Part shown: positions 6,478-15,347 of the stretch, piece after piece
How the letters are laid out: the number at the start of each line of letters is the position of its first letter
Numbering within the stretch: position 1 is the stretch's first letter
Assembly (NCBI GenBank): GCA_002085385.1
Contig: NATO01000010.1
Location: 1-19,129 of the forward strand
Direction: 5' to 3'
DNA from: a candidate division Zixibacteria bacterium 4484_93
GTDB taxonomy: Bacteria; UBP14; UBA6098; 4484-93
Length of the DNA: 19,129 bases
Notes under the pieces: generated by a model
Databases searched by the model: none
What the model was told of the DNA's origin: nothing
What the model saw: only the letters and a program-made list of their open reading frames with translations
Program-made: the position numbers and the translations under genes

Positions 6478-7594
6478 GAGCATCGGGGTCTACATATTTA
6501 TTATAGTTGTCCTTTTTGTTGTTGCTCTGTGGGGTTGGCACAAGTGGAACGAGACGAAGAAGCGGCGCTCCTCCGAATATTTCTACTCGGGACTTCTAAA
6601 ACTCATTCACGGAGATAGAAGAGGCGCACTGGTCGACCTGAAGCACGCAGCACAGGAATCATCGGAGAATGTCACCTCATACATCCTTATAGGGGATATA
6701 CTCCGTGAGGAGAAAAAGCCTGCCAAGGCTCTTCAGGTGCACAAATCGATAGCCATCCGCTCGGATGTAAAAGAGAATGAAAAAGCCGACGCTTACAAGA
6801 GCCTTATCCTCGACCAGATAGCACTCGGTATGCACAAGGATGCCCTTCAAACGGCGAAAAAACTACTCTCCATCCGTAAAGATGATTGGGCAGTGAACAT
6901 CTACCTCGAGGAGCTGGAAGCAAACGGAAACTGGGAGGAGGCAATAAACTTTTTGTCAAGGCTTCCCAAAACTGAAAAGAGAGATAGTCTCCTATCCTTC
7001 TACGAGGTCGAACTCGGCAAAAAATTCGTCAGTGAGGGCGAAAACCGAAAGGGGAGGATACATTTCAAGGAAGCGATAAAGCTCAACAAGGACTGCTATC
7101 CTGCCTACATCGAGATAGGGAAGGCGTATGTGAAGGATGAGCGTACAGACGATGCAATCGCCTGGTGGACAAACTTCTCTGCGCAATTCCCCGATAAAAT
7201 ATACCTCGTGATAGAGCCGCTTGAGAAGGCGTTCTACGATAGAGGCAAATTCCAGCAGGTGGTGAACTTCTACGAAACTCTCATAAACGAGGGCAAATCC
7301 AGCCGAGAGATATTTTTTGCACTTTCAAATATCTATGTCAAGATGGGAGATTACCCCTCGGCAATATCTTCTCTCGAACGGCTCGATGAAAAGGACAAGG
7401 AAACTAAGATACGACTTATGTATCTTTACTTCCAGAACCAGCAGTTCGACAAAATAGAAGGGCTCCTCAAAGAAATCTACGATGAGACAATCTCTGCAAA
7501 GAGGAAATTTATCTGCGGAAATTGCGGATATGAAAGTGAACTTCCCCTCTGGCGGTGCCCGAGATGCAATGAATGGAATTCGTTTAATATTTAG
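6467..7594 (+). CDS. lapB: LapB (YciM) TPR protein with rubredoxin-like zinc ribbon
   Basis: A 375-residue protein, close to the 389 residues of E. coli LapB. A single N-terminal membrane anchor lies at about 5-24 (VYIFIIVVLFVVALWGW). The cytoplasmic part is a chain of TPR helical repeats (for example HGDRRGALVDLKHA, KPAKALQVHKSI, KDDWAVNIYLEEL, GNRKGRIHFKEAI-like units). At the end is a metal-binding ribbon with Cys350, Cys353, Cys364 and Cys367 (CGNCGYE...RCPRCNEW). That exact combination is diagnostic of LapB. In E. coli it links LpxC to the FtsH protease and helps coordinate LPS assembly. Its overlap with lapA implies co-translation. Whether this organism makes LPS cannot be seen here, but the outer-membrane genes nearby agree with a diderm envelope. 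Confidence 0.9.
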   Translation: MVVESIGVYIFIIVVLFVVALWGWHKWNETKKRRSSEYFYSGLLKLIHGDRRGALVDLKHAAQESSENVTSYILIGDILREEKKPAKALQVHKSIAIRSDVKENEKADAYKSLILDQIALGMHKDALQTAKKLLSIRKDDWAVNIYLEELEANGNWEEAINFLSRLPKTEKRDSLLSFYEVELGKKFVSEGENRKGRIHFKEAIKLNKDCYPAYIEIGKAYVKDERTDDAIAWWTNFSAQFPDKIYLVIEPLEKAFYDRGKFQQVVNFYETLINEGKSSREIFFALSNIYVKMGDYPSAISSLERLDEKDKETKIRLMYLYFQNQQFDKIEGLLKEIYDETISAKRKFICGNCGYESELPLWRCPRCNEWNSFNI

Positions 7595-8357
7595 CATTAT
7601 CCTCCTTTCTTTTGTTTCCCTTGGAGCAAAGCCGCCCGAGGTGGATACGGAACTCGAATACTGGAAGAGAGCATACTCGATTAATAAGAACCAGAGCGAG
7701 AAGGAAGCTTTAGCCTGCAGGATAGGTAAGTACTATTATTCCAGAGGATTATATAAATCTGCTATAGAATATCTTGATAAAACTGGTGTATCTACCTGTT
7801 TTTTCATAAGGATAAAAACTCTCATTGTTCTTGGCAAACTGGATGAGGCGTTCGACCTCGCCGAGAGACTCAAGCCCGATTGGCTGAAATCCATCATCAT
7901 AGGGGATATCTATTTCAAAAAGGGAAAATATCAGAACGCCTATACATTCTATCAGCTCGTTCCGGAGGATGCGGCGTATAAACCGTTTGTCCTCTTAAAG
8001 GAGGCAGAATGCCTTTCTCTTCTGGGTGAGATGGATGAAGCCCAGCACATTTACTCTAAGCTCGCCGGTGATTTCGATGGAACCTTCGTAGCCGAGGTTG
8101 CAAAGAGACGGTTGAAAAAAGAATACAGGGAGCATTATTACATTCAGCTGGGAGCATTCTCAACAGAGGAGGCTGCTATCTCGTTCAAGGAGAAACTTGA
8201 GAAGGAAAAGGGGATAGAACTTGACATTATCGATAAAACTGATGGCGAAAGAACGCTTTATTGTGTGAGATACGGTGATTTCCCCTCTCGTAAAGGGGCA
8301 GAGAATAAGGCAAAAGAGATTTTTCAGGATACAATCTTCCTCATTGGTGAGCAGTAA
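7569..8357 (+). CDS. Secreted TPR protein with C-terminal SPOR domain
   Basis: A 262-residue protein. ATG 7569 gives a clean signal peptide (MNGIRLIFSIILLSFVSLGA), so it is preferred over the longer frame from 7482, which would place about 29 non-conserved residues inside lapB. Residues about 25-180 are TPR-like helical hairpins (YYSRGLYKSAIEYLDKTG, YFKKGKYQNAYTFYQLV, LLGEMDEAQHIYSKLA). Residues 188-262 form a SPOR domain: YYIQLGAFST at the start, a central helix, then LYCVRYGDF and a final IFLIGE strand. SPOR domains bind glycan strands lacking stem peptides, often at division sites. The gene overlaps lapB by 26 nt and shares one base with mutS (TAATG). A role as a periplasmic peptidoglycan-associated scaffold is inference. 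Confidence 0.85.
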   Translation: MNGIRLIFSIILLSFVSLGAKPPEVDTELEYWKRAYSINKNQSEKEALACRIGKYYYSRGLYKSAIEYLDKTGVSTCFFIRIKTLIVLGKLDEAFDLAERLKPDWLKSIIIGDIYFKKGKYQNAYTFYQLVPEDAAYKPFVLLKEAECLSLLGEMDEAQHIYSKLAGDFDGTFVAEVAKRRLKKEYREHYYIQLGAFSTEEAAISFKEKLEKEKGIELDIIDKTDGERTLYCVRYGDFPSRKGAENKAKEIFQDTIFLIGEQ

Positions 8358-10963
8358 TGGCACGACGGGAAAAGCTTACACTGATGAAGCAGTACAATTC
8401 TATCAAGACCAGGTATCCGAACAGTTTGTTGCTGTTTCGTATGGGCGATTTTTATGAAACCTTTGGGGATGACGCAAAGATTGCGTCCGAGATTCTGGGT
8501 ATCACATTGACCTCCCGTAACCACGGGGAGAAGTCCCGAACACCGCTTGCCGGAATTCCACATCATTCACTTGATAGGTATCTCAAGAAGCTTCTCGATG
8601 CCGGTGTCCGTGTGGCGATATGTGAGCAGTTGGAGGACCCAAAACTTGCCCGGGGGCTTGTCAAAAGAGATGTGGTGGAAATTATAACCCCTGGAACGAT
8701 AACCATATCCGAGGCTCTCGATGAAGGCAGAAAGAATTTCCTCCTCGCTCTGTTCCCCGTGGGGGAGAAACTTGCACTATCCTATATCGATGTCCTCTGC
8801 GGTGATTTCTACACAAAGAGTATCCCACCATCCCGTCTGTCGTCTGAGCTTATGATAATCTCACCTGCGGAGATACTTGTCCCGGGAAATATCGACAGTG
8901 GGGTTCTGAAGGTAATAAAAGGTTATGTGAAAAATATCACTTATGTTGACGATTGGAAGTTCGACCATCAGTTTGCTGCAAATACATTAAAGCAGTTCTA
9001 CCATATAAATAGTCTCGATGGTTTCTCGCAGATACCCGATGAGGAGATTATAGCAAGCGGGGTTATAATCGACTATCTGAAAGGGCTAAAGAAGGTCGGG
9101 TTAGAGCATATCTCCTTTCCGAGAGGTGGGAGGACATCGGATTATCTTGAGCTCGGCGAGTCGACCGTCAGAAATCTTGAGCTTGTTCGTTCCTTCACTG
9201 ACCGTAAGGAAGAGGGTAGCCTCCTTGGTAGTATAAGCGAGACCGTTACCCCGATGGGTAAAAGGCTGCTTCGGGAGTGGCTTCTTCACCCGCTATCTAA
9301 CCGCGAGAAAATAGAGGAAAGATTGTCCGCTGTTGATGAGGCTGTCCAGCATCTCGATATCACCGAGACACTGAGAGAGTATCTATCTGGTATTGGTGAC
9401 CTTGAGCGTCTCTCCGGTAAAATAGGTGCGAGGAAAGCGGGTCCCAGGGATATTGCAGGTCTATGTCAGTCGCTCGGTCTTGTGTCGAAGATTAAGAAAT
9501 CCCTTGAAGCTTTTTATTCAAAAAAACTCGTTGAAATAAAGGAAGGAATTGAGGATTTCTCGCCACTTGTGAGAGCAATCGAGAGAACAATTTTTCCTGA
9601 CCCGCCCGCGCGGATAACAGACGGCGGTGTAATAAAGGATGGCGTATCGTCGGAACTGGACGAGCTCCGTTCGATAAGGGATGATGCCCGCGGCTGGTTG
9701 AAGAATCTGGAGATGTCCCTTCGGAAGAAAACCGGCATCAGTAAGCTTCGTGTGGGATACAACAAGGTGTTCGGCTACTACATCGAGGTGACAAAAAGCT
9801 TTCTTGACCGCATCCCTGATGATTTTATCCGCAAACAGACGCTTGTCCAGGCTGAGAGGTTTATAACGCCCGAGCTCAAGCAGTTCGAGGAGAAGATTCT
9901 CTCATCATCGGAGAGGATTATCGAGATTGAGAAGGGGATATTCGAGGAACTGCTCCACTTTGTCGAGGGGTGGGCGTTCAAATTGCGTGAGCTGGCTCAG
10001 CTCCTCTCACAGCTCGATACTCTTCTGGGGTTTGCTACTCTTGCGGTGAAAAAGCGCTACTGTCGTCCGGTCATCCGCGAGGACGACCGCATTATTATAA
10101 AGGAGGGTCGTCATCCGGTAATCGAGGATTTCATCGGGGCATCGGCATACACTCCCAACGATACATTCCTCTCAAATGACAGGGACCAGATACTCGTTGT
10201 TACAGGTCCGAATATGTCGGGCAAGTCGACATATCTGCGGCAGACCGGGCTCATCGTGATAATGGCTCATATGGGCTGCTTCGTTCCAGCAACATCGGCG
10301 GAGATATGCCTCGTCGATAAGCTCTTCACCCGTGTCGGTGCATACGACAACATAGCCCGGGGGCAGTCGACATTTCTGGTGGAGATGGTAGAGGTGGCAA
10401 ATATTTTAAACAATGCGACATCGCATTCGCTCGTTTTACTGGATGAGATAGGTCGAGGGACATCGACATTCGATGGATTATCTATTGCCTGGGCTGTGAC
10501 AGAATGTCTCCATAATCACAAAACCGTTCGACCGAAGACGGTTCTTGCTACACACTATCACGAACTGACCGAGCTCGCAGCCTACCTTCCAAGGGTAAAG
10601 AACCTGCAGGTAATGGTCAAGCGGATAGGAGAGAATATCCATTTTACACACAAGATAACGGAGGGTGGCTGCGACGATAGCTACGGGATAGAGGTGGCAA
10701 AATTAGCAGGACTACCGGAAGAATCAATCGAGCGGGCGAGAGAGATACTCGAGGCTCTCGAAAACGGCAAGTCCCCGATAAGCTCAAAAGCGATATTCAA
10801 GAAGAGCAAAAAGGAGAAATACGGAGAGTATCAGATAAGCCTGTTCGAGCCAGAGTATCACCCACTCATCCAGGCACTGAGGGAACTGGATATCGATAAC
10901 ATCACCCCTATCCAGGCACTGGAAATACTCTCCCACTGGAAGGAAAAATGGAAAAGGTTCTGA
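8357..10963 (+). CDS. mutS: DNA mismatch repair protein MutS
   Basis: An 868-residue protein of the usual MutS1 length. The mismatch-binding domain carries GDFYETF with Phe32 and Glu34, the residues that stack on and hydrogen-bond the mispaired base. The middle holds the core and clamp domains (LELVRSFTDRKEEGSL, PMGKRLLREWLLHPL, KVFGYYIEVTKS). The ATPase has Walker A GPNMSGKST at 617-625, Walker B LVLLDEIGRGTS with Asp696-Glu697, and ATHYHELTEL. The C-terminal helix-turn-helix/dimerisation part is present. It recognises mismatches and recruits MutL; mutL is not in the window. The start ATG overlaps the SPOR gene stop, and the end overlaps the next gene by 16 nt, so it is embedded in an envelope gene string. 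All key residues are intact, with no sign of decay. Confidence 0.98.
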   Translation: MARREKLTLMKQYNSIKTRYPNSLLLFRMGDFYETFGDDAKIASEILGITLTSRNHGEKSRTPLAGIPHHSLDRYLKKLLDAGVRVAICEQLEDPKLARGLVKRDVVEIITPGTITISEALDEGRKNFLLALFPVGEKLALSYIDVLCGDFYTKSIPPSRLSSELMIISPAEILVPGNIDSGVLKVIKGYVKNITYVDDWKFDHQFAANTLKQFYHINSLDGFSQIPDEEIIASGVIIDYLKGLKKVGLEHISFPRGGRTSDYLELGESTVRNLELVRSFTDRKEEGSLLGSISETVTPMGKRLLREWLLHPLSNREKIEERLSAVDEAVQHLDITETLREYLSGIGDLERLSGKIGARKAGPRDIAGLCQSLGLVSKIKKSLEAFYSKKLVEIKEGIEDFSPLVRAIERTIFPDPPARITDGGVIKDGVSSELDELRSIRDDARGWLKNLEMSLRKKTGISKLRVGYNKVFGYYIEVTKSFLDRIPDDFIRKQTLVQAERFITPELKQFEEKILSSSERIIEIEKGIFEELLHFVEGWAFKLRELAQLLSQLDTLLGFATLAVKKRYCRPVIREDDRIIIKEGRHPVIEDFIGASAYTPNDTFLSNDRDQILVVTGPNMSGKSTYLRQTGLIVIMAHMGCFVPATSAEICLVDKLFTRVGAYDNIARGQSTFLVEMVEVANILNNATSHSLVLLDEIGRGTSTFDGLSIAWAVTECLHNHKTVRPKTVLATHYHELTELAAYLPRVKNLQVMVKRIGENIHFTHKITEGGCDDSYGIEVAKLAGLPEESIERAREILEALENGKSPISSKAIFKKSKKEKYGEYQISLFEPEYHPLIQALRELDIDNITPIQALEILSHWKEKWKRF

Positions 10964-13896
10964 TTAGAATTTTAATCATCGTTCTCTTGCCTTCCGCTGC
11001 TTTCTGTCAGTTCGGGAGGAACAAACTTCAGACAGGTAATCCTGATTGGTATGAGTGGGATACCGAGCATTTTGAGCTATACTATCACAGCGGCTACGAT
11101 TCCCTTGCCTCTATTGGGAAGGGGTATCTGGACAGGGGATATGATTATCTGACAAACTCTCTCGGCAGGTCGCCTGACTATCCTCTCCCTGTTATTATTT
11201 ATCCGTCTCCGAATGAGTTTCTTGAGAACAATGTCTCGCCTGAGATTCTGACGGAGGCAACGGGCGGATTTACCGAGATTTTCAAGAACCGAGTTGTTAT
11301 TCCGTTCAACGGAAACTATCGTGATTTTTCCCATGTCCTTCGACACGAGCTGGTTCACACATTCCAGTTCTACTTTCTCTTTGGCGGGAATATATCATCC
11401 ATTGCATCTACCAGCAGGTTTATTACCCCGCCGCTTTGGTTCATCGAGGGGATGGCAGAGTATCTTTCCCTCGACTGGGATTTCGAGTCCGATATGTATA
11501 TCCGTGATGCGGTTGTTCACGATTATCTCTTGCCTCCGGATGAGATAGGAGGGTTTCTCATATACAAGCAGGGGCAATCTATGGTCAAGTATATTGCCGA
11601 GCGGTATGGTGTGAGAAAACTTGGCGAGATACTCTCCAAGATGAAGCTCTCACCTTCTATCGATGATGCGTTCGAGGATGCGGTCGGTAGGGACCAGGAA
11701 AAGCTATACGAGGAGTGGAGCAGGGAGATAAAGGGGCATATCTGGGAAGAATTGCCTGGCAGGGAGTTTGCAGATGATTTTGCCACGCGTATAACCGATC
11801 ACAAAAGGGAAGGCTCCCATTTCAACATCCAGCCGGTCTTCTCTCCTGATGGGAATTATATCGCTTATTTCTCCGATGAGAGCGACTACTCCGACCTTAT
11901 GCTCATCTCCGTTTTAAGCAAGAAGAGGCGTCATCTCGTCAAAGGAGAGCGAAGTGGAGATTTCGAGGGGTTTCATTCATTCTCGAGCGCTCCTGCATTC
12001 TCGCCGGATGGCAAGAGGATTGCCTATGTTACAAGGCACAAAACAGAGGATTATATCGCCATTTTCGATATAGATAGAAAGAAGGTAGTAGAGGAAATCT
12101 GCCCAAAATTAAAGGCTCTCTATTCTCCTGCTTTTTTCCCCGATGGCAAGCAGCTCATCTTTTCCGGACTATCAGGGACAAAGCTCGACCTATACACCTA
12201 TGACCTCGAAAACGGAAGATTTTCCTGCATAACCGATGACATCTATCCTGACAATGAGCCATCTGTTTCCCCCGATGGGAAATTCGTTGCATTCACATCA
12301 GCCCGACCGCTCGATGCAGCCGATACCAGCTCACTCGATAAGCTCGAGGAGAATATATTCATCTATGATGTCGAGGGGGACTCGATATTCCCTGTGACTT
12401 ACGATGGCTTCTCGAGCTGCGACCCATCCTGGGGACCGAACGGGCGGCTTGTCTATTCATCCTACCGAAACGGGATTTCCAACCTATATTTGTATGACAT
12501 GGCGGAAGGCGTTTCCCTCCCGTTGACCGATGTGGTGACAGGGGCATTCTTCCCCAGTTTCAATCCTGATGGCGGTTCTGTGGCATTCTCTACTTTTCAG
12601 GATGGCGGCTGGGATATATTCATCCTCGATAATCTCTCACCAAAGGACACGATAGCGGATACACCATTCAGGATGGGGAAGCCTGTTTTTGTGCTGCCTG
12701 TGGTAAGGGAGGAGAAAAAGGATACGATGAAGACCGAGGGAATAAGCGAAGGCTTTTCAAAATTTGTCTTTGCAAAGGAGCCGGAGACAGAGAAAAAGGA
12801 GGCGAGGAAGCTCGGGAAGAAGCGCTACACGCCAAGATTCTCCGCTGACTATGCCACAGCTTCACTCTTCTACGATACATTCTACGGTATCCAGGGGCAG
12901 ACAATCTTACTTTTCAGCGATATGCTCGGCAATCACAGGGTCTTCCTTGCCACAGACCTCTTCAACACGACGGACAACGCCAGCTTCTATCTATCGTATG
13001 CTTACCTCAAGCGTAGAACGGACATCGGCGGAACTATCTTTCACACAAAGAATTATTTCATAGATAATGACGGGAGACTCTTCTCCGACAGACTGTATGG
13101 CACCGAGCTTTATGTCTCCTATCCGTTTTCGCAGTTTGTGCGGGCTGAGATGGACATAGCGGGGCTTCTGCTGAACCGCTACTTCTATGACCCGCCGTTC
13201 GATGACAAAAATGTTTCCTGTGCAGTAGCTCGGGTTGCCTGGGTAAAGGATAATTCCCTCTGGGGCTCTACAGGACCTATCAACGGGACAAGAATCAGGT
13301 TCAAGCTTGAGGGGTCACCACCTCTCTCTTCCAGTTCCTACGATTACATCGAGGTTCAGGGAGATGCGAGAAGATACATCAGGGTCTCACACAGATACAC
13401 ATTTGCTATGAGGTTGACAGGAGGTGTGGTAACAGGTGGAAACCCGAAAAGTTATTATCTTGGGGGAGCATCTCAGTGGCTCAACTACCGGATTGCAACG
13501 GATGATATCTACTCGGTCAGGGATATGTATCTATCAAACTATATCTACCCTCTGAGAGGATACGAATTATTCGACCTTTTCGGCACAAGATATGCACTTT
13601 TTAACTTTGAGTTCCGCTATCCGTTTATTGAGAGACTTTCCCTCGGTTTTCCGCCAATTGAGATACGGAACATAAACGGGGCAATTTTCGCCGATGTGGG
13701 CTCCGCCTGGGATAACGACTCCGACTTTAAACCTGTTATGAACTCGAGACTTAAGGATATAAAAGCAGGCATCGGTGTCGGTGTCCGTGTAAATCTCGGG
13801 ATACTGCTTCTCAACTGGGATACAGCGTGGAGTACCAATCTTGTTGACATAGCAGCACATCCTATATATTATTTTACTCTGGGAGTTGAATATTAA
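10948..13896 (+). CDS. Peptidase-MA / TolB-propeller / BamA-barrel outer-membrane protein
   Basis: A 982-residue exported protein with three parts. After a signal peptide (about 1-20, ending AAFCQ), residues about 25-270 form a gluzincin-type metalloprotease domain of the peptidase MA-like kind: HELVH at 133-137 and Glu167 in WFIEGMAEYLS as third ligand. Residues about 290-560 hold six PD40/WD-like blades, each with an FSPDG-type motif (VFSPDGNYIAY, AFSPDGKRIAY, AFFPDGKQLIF, SVSPDGKFVAF, SWGPNGRLVYS, SFNPDGGSVAF), matching TolB's six-blade propeller. A charged linker leads to about 630-982, which resembles a BamA/Omp85 surface-antigen barrel, including LRGYE, FEFRYPF, GAIFADVGSAW, GIGVGVR and a terminal aromatic strand ending in Tyr. 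By inference it sits in the outer membrane with protease and propeller facing the periplasm. Similar fusions are known from FCB lineages. Its target is unknown. Confidence 0.87.
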   Translation: MEKVLIRILIIVLLPSAAFCQFGRNKLQTGNPDWYEWDTEHFELYYHSGYDSLASIGKGYLDRGYDYLTNSLGRSPDYPLPVIIYPSPNEFLENNVSPEILTEATGGFTEIFKNRVVIPFNGNYRDFSHVLRHELVHTFQFYFLFGGNISSIASTSRFITPPLWFIEGMAEYLSLDWDFESDMYIRDAVVHDYLLPPDEIGGFLIYKQGQSMVKYIAERYGVRKLGEILSKMKLSPSIDDAFEDAVGRDQEKLYEEWSREIKGHIWEELPGREFADDFATRITDHKREGSHFNIQPVFSPDGNYIAYFSDESDYSDLMLISVLSKKRRHLVKGERSGDFEGFHSFSSAPAFSPDGKRIAYVTRHKTEDYIAIFDIDRKKVVEEICPKLKALYSPAFFPDGKQLIFSGLSGTKLDLYTYDLENGRFSCITDDIYPDNEPSVSPDGKFVAFTSARPLDAADTSSLDKLEENIFIYDVEGDSIFPVTYDGFSSCDPSWGPNGRLVYSSYRNGISNLYLYDMAEGVSLPLTDVVTGAFFPSFNPDGGSVAFSTFQDGGWDIFILDNLSPKDTIADTPFRMGKPVFVLPVVREEKKDTMKTEGISEGFSKFVFAKEPETEKKEARKLGKKRYTPRFSADYATASLFYDTFYGIQGQTILLFSDMLGNHRVFLATDLFNTTDNASFYLSYAYLKRRTDIGGTIFHTKNYFIDNDGRLFSDRLYGTELYVSYPFSQFVRAEMDIAGLLLNRYFYDPPFDDKNVSCAVARVAWVKDNSLWGSTGPINGTRIRFKLEGSPPLSSSSYDYIEVQGDARRYIRVSHRYTFAMRLTGGVVTGGNPKSYYLGGASQWLNYRIATDDIYSVRDMYLSNYIYPLRGYELFDLFGTRYALFNFEFRYPFIERLSLGFPPIEIRNINGAIFADVGSAWDNDSDFKPVMNSRLKDIKAGIGVGVRVNLGILLLNWDTAWSTNLVDIAAHPIYYFTLGVEY

Positions 13897-13904
13897 GGAG
13901 GAGG
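13895..13904 (+). promoter_or_regulatory. Strong Shine-Dalgarno site that selects ATG 13907
   Basis: AAGGAGGAGG ends 2-3 nt before ATG 13907, with its core at normal spacing. It lies inside the frame opened by TTG 13886, so that earlier codon is not the real start. Confidence 0.75.
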
Positions 13905-13906
13905 TA

Positions 13907-15295
13907 ATGGTCAGAATACTTGTAGTTGACGATGAGGAGAGTATGTGCAAGTTTATGAGGATAATGCTATCCAAGAGCGGTTATGAGGTAGCCACAGCCC
14001 TATCTGCGAAGGAGGCAATTGGACTCCTCGATAAATCCAATTTCGATATAGCAATACTGGACATTAAGATGCCGGAGATGTCGGGGGTTGAGCTCTTGCG
14101 AGAGATACGGAAGAAAAATCAGACAATCGATGTTATAATGATGACCGCTTATGCCTCACTTGAGACAGCGATTGAGGCTCTGCGGGAGGGTGCAAGCGAC
14201 TATATCACCAAGCCATTTCAGATAAGCGAGATAAGACACTCCATTAAGAGAATTCTGGAGGAAAGGGAGCTTCGTGAGGAAAACATATTGCTCAAAGAAC
14301 AGGTAAGTGAGGGTGTATCCATCGACGAGTTTGTCGGGAATTCCCCAAAGGTTCTGGAAATGAAAGAACTCATCAAGACGATTGCACCGACCGATAGCAC
14401 CGTTCTTATCCTCGGAGAATCGGGCACAGGCAAGGAACTTGTGGCGAGGGCAATCCACCGCCTGAGTGGAAGAACAGATGCCCCATTTATCTCTGTTAAC
14501 TGTGGTGCCCTGCCAGAGCAATTGCTGGAGAGCGAGCTGTTTGGACATAAGAAGGGAAGCTTTACGGGTGCTGTCAGGGACAAAGATGGGCTTATGAAGG
14601 CAGCCGACCACGGAACATTATTCCTGGATGAAATAGGCGATACATCTATGGCTATCCAGGTGAAACTCCTGCGGGCAATCGAGGAAAAAGAAATAACGCC
14701 CATTGGCTCGACCTCGCCTGTGAAGGTGGATGTGAGGATTATAGCAGCGACAAATACCAACCTCGAGGATATGGTTAGAAAAGGGGCGTTCCGGGCAGAC
14801 CTATACTACCGACTGAATGTCTTCCCAATATCTATTCCTCCACTTCGGGAACGCAGGGAGGATATTATGCCGATAGCGACTCACTTCTTGAAAAGACTTG
14901 TCTGCAGGATGAACGATAAAAGAGATGTTCGTTTCACAGAAACAGCCGAGAAACTTCTCAAGAAGGCTCATTGGGCTGGAAATGTCCGCGAAATGGAAAA
15001 TGCCATCGAGAGGGCATATTTTCTGAGCAAGGATGGGCTGATAAGCGAAAAGGAACTCCCCGAGCACATAAGAAAAGGAGAAGAAATGGCTCTCCAAAGA
15101 CAGAAACAAACTTTTGTTGGGGGTATCCTCCCACTTGAAGAGATAGAGAAAGCTTACATCTTTTATACCCTGAACCGTGTCGGTTGGAAAAAAATAAAGG
15201 CAGCGCAGGCGCTCGGCATCGACCCATCGACACTCTATCGAAAGATTGAAAAATATAACCTTATACCCCAGAAAACCAATGAGGAAAACTCTTGA
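13907..15295 (+). CDS. NtrC-class sigma-54-dependent response regulator
   Basis: A 462-residue three-domain regulator. The receiver domain (1-120) has Asp8-Asp9, phospho-acceptor Asp52 (ILDIKMPEMSG), Thr80 and Lys102 (YITKPF). The AAA+ domain (about 140-375) has Walker A GESGTGKE at 170-177, the sigma-54 contact loop GSFTGA at 217-222, Walker B GTLFLDEIGD and arginine-finger region FRADLYYRLNVFPI. The C-terminal Fis-type helix-turn-helix includes KIKAAQALGIDPSTLYRKI. It would activate sigma-54 promoters on phosphorylation by a sensor kinase; no kinase gene is nearby, so it is an orphan within the window. The loop has Ser for the commoner Ala in GAFTGA, a tolerated variant in working members. 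The start was chosen at ATG 13907 because of the strong SD site. Confidence 0.95.
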   Translation: MVRILVVDDEESMCKFMRIMLSKSGYEVATALSAKEAIGLLDKSNFDIAILDIKMPEMSGVELLREIRKKNQTIDVIMMTAYASLETAIEALREGASDYITKPFQISEIRHSIKRILEERELREENILLKEQVSEGVSIDEFVGNSPKVLEMKELIKTIAPTDSTVLILGESGTGKELVARAIHRLSGRTDAPFISVNCGALPEQLLESELFGHKKGSFTGAVRDKDGLMKAADHGTLFLDEIGDTSMAIQVKLLRAIEEKEITPIGSTSPVKVDVRIIAATNTNLEDMVRKGAFRADLYYRLNVFPISIPPLRERREDIMPIATHFLKRLVCRMNDKRDVRFTETAEKLLKKAHWAGNVREMENAIERAYFLSKDGLISEKELPEHIRKGEEMALQRQKQTFVGGILPLEEIEKAYIFYTLNRVGWKKIKAAQALGIDPSTLYRKIEKYNLIPQKTNEENS

Positions 15296-15319
15296 CTTTT
15301 ACATTATATCTCTTTTAAT
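15292..15319 (+). promoter_or_regulatory. Putative promoter of the multi-Ig secreted protein gene
   Basis: TTGACT (15292-15297), a 16-nt spacer and TTTAAT (15314-15319) each match 5 of 6 consensus positions. The -35 box overlaps the stop codon of the response regulator. The predicted transcript would have a leader of about 22 nt with a GGGGAG site at 15335-15340. No sigma-54 type -24/-12 pair is seen, so the regulator upstream probably does not act here directly. Confidence 0.55.
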
Positions 15320-15347
15320 ACAGTTATGTAAAAAGGGGAGTTAAGAT

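Noticed and set aside
5878..6483. Minus-strand open frame of 201 codons across the divergent promoter region
   Set aside because: Overlaps lapA and the start of the beta-helix gene, covers both promoters, and has no recognisable domain.
7482..7568. Longer start for the TPR-SPOR gene
   Set aside because: Would place 29 extra residues inside lapB and bury the signal peptide; ATG 7569 starts exactly at it.
13886..13906. TTG start for the response regulator
   Set aside because: The AAGGAGGAGG site lies within this stretch and points to ATG 13907, which begins the receiver domain in the usual way (MVRILVVDDEE).
14218..14760. Minus-strand open frame of 180 codons, Ser-rich
   Set aside because: Antisense to the AAA+ domain of the NtrC-class regulator; a shadow of its codon use.
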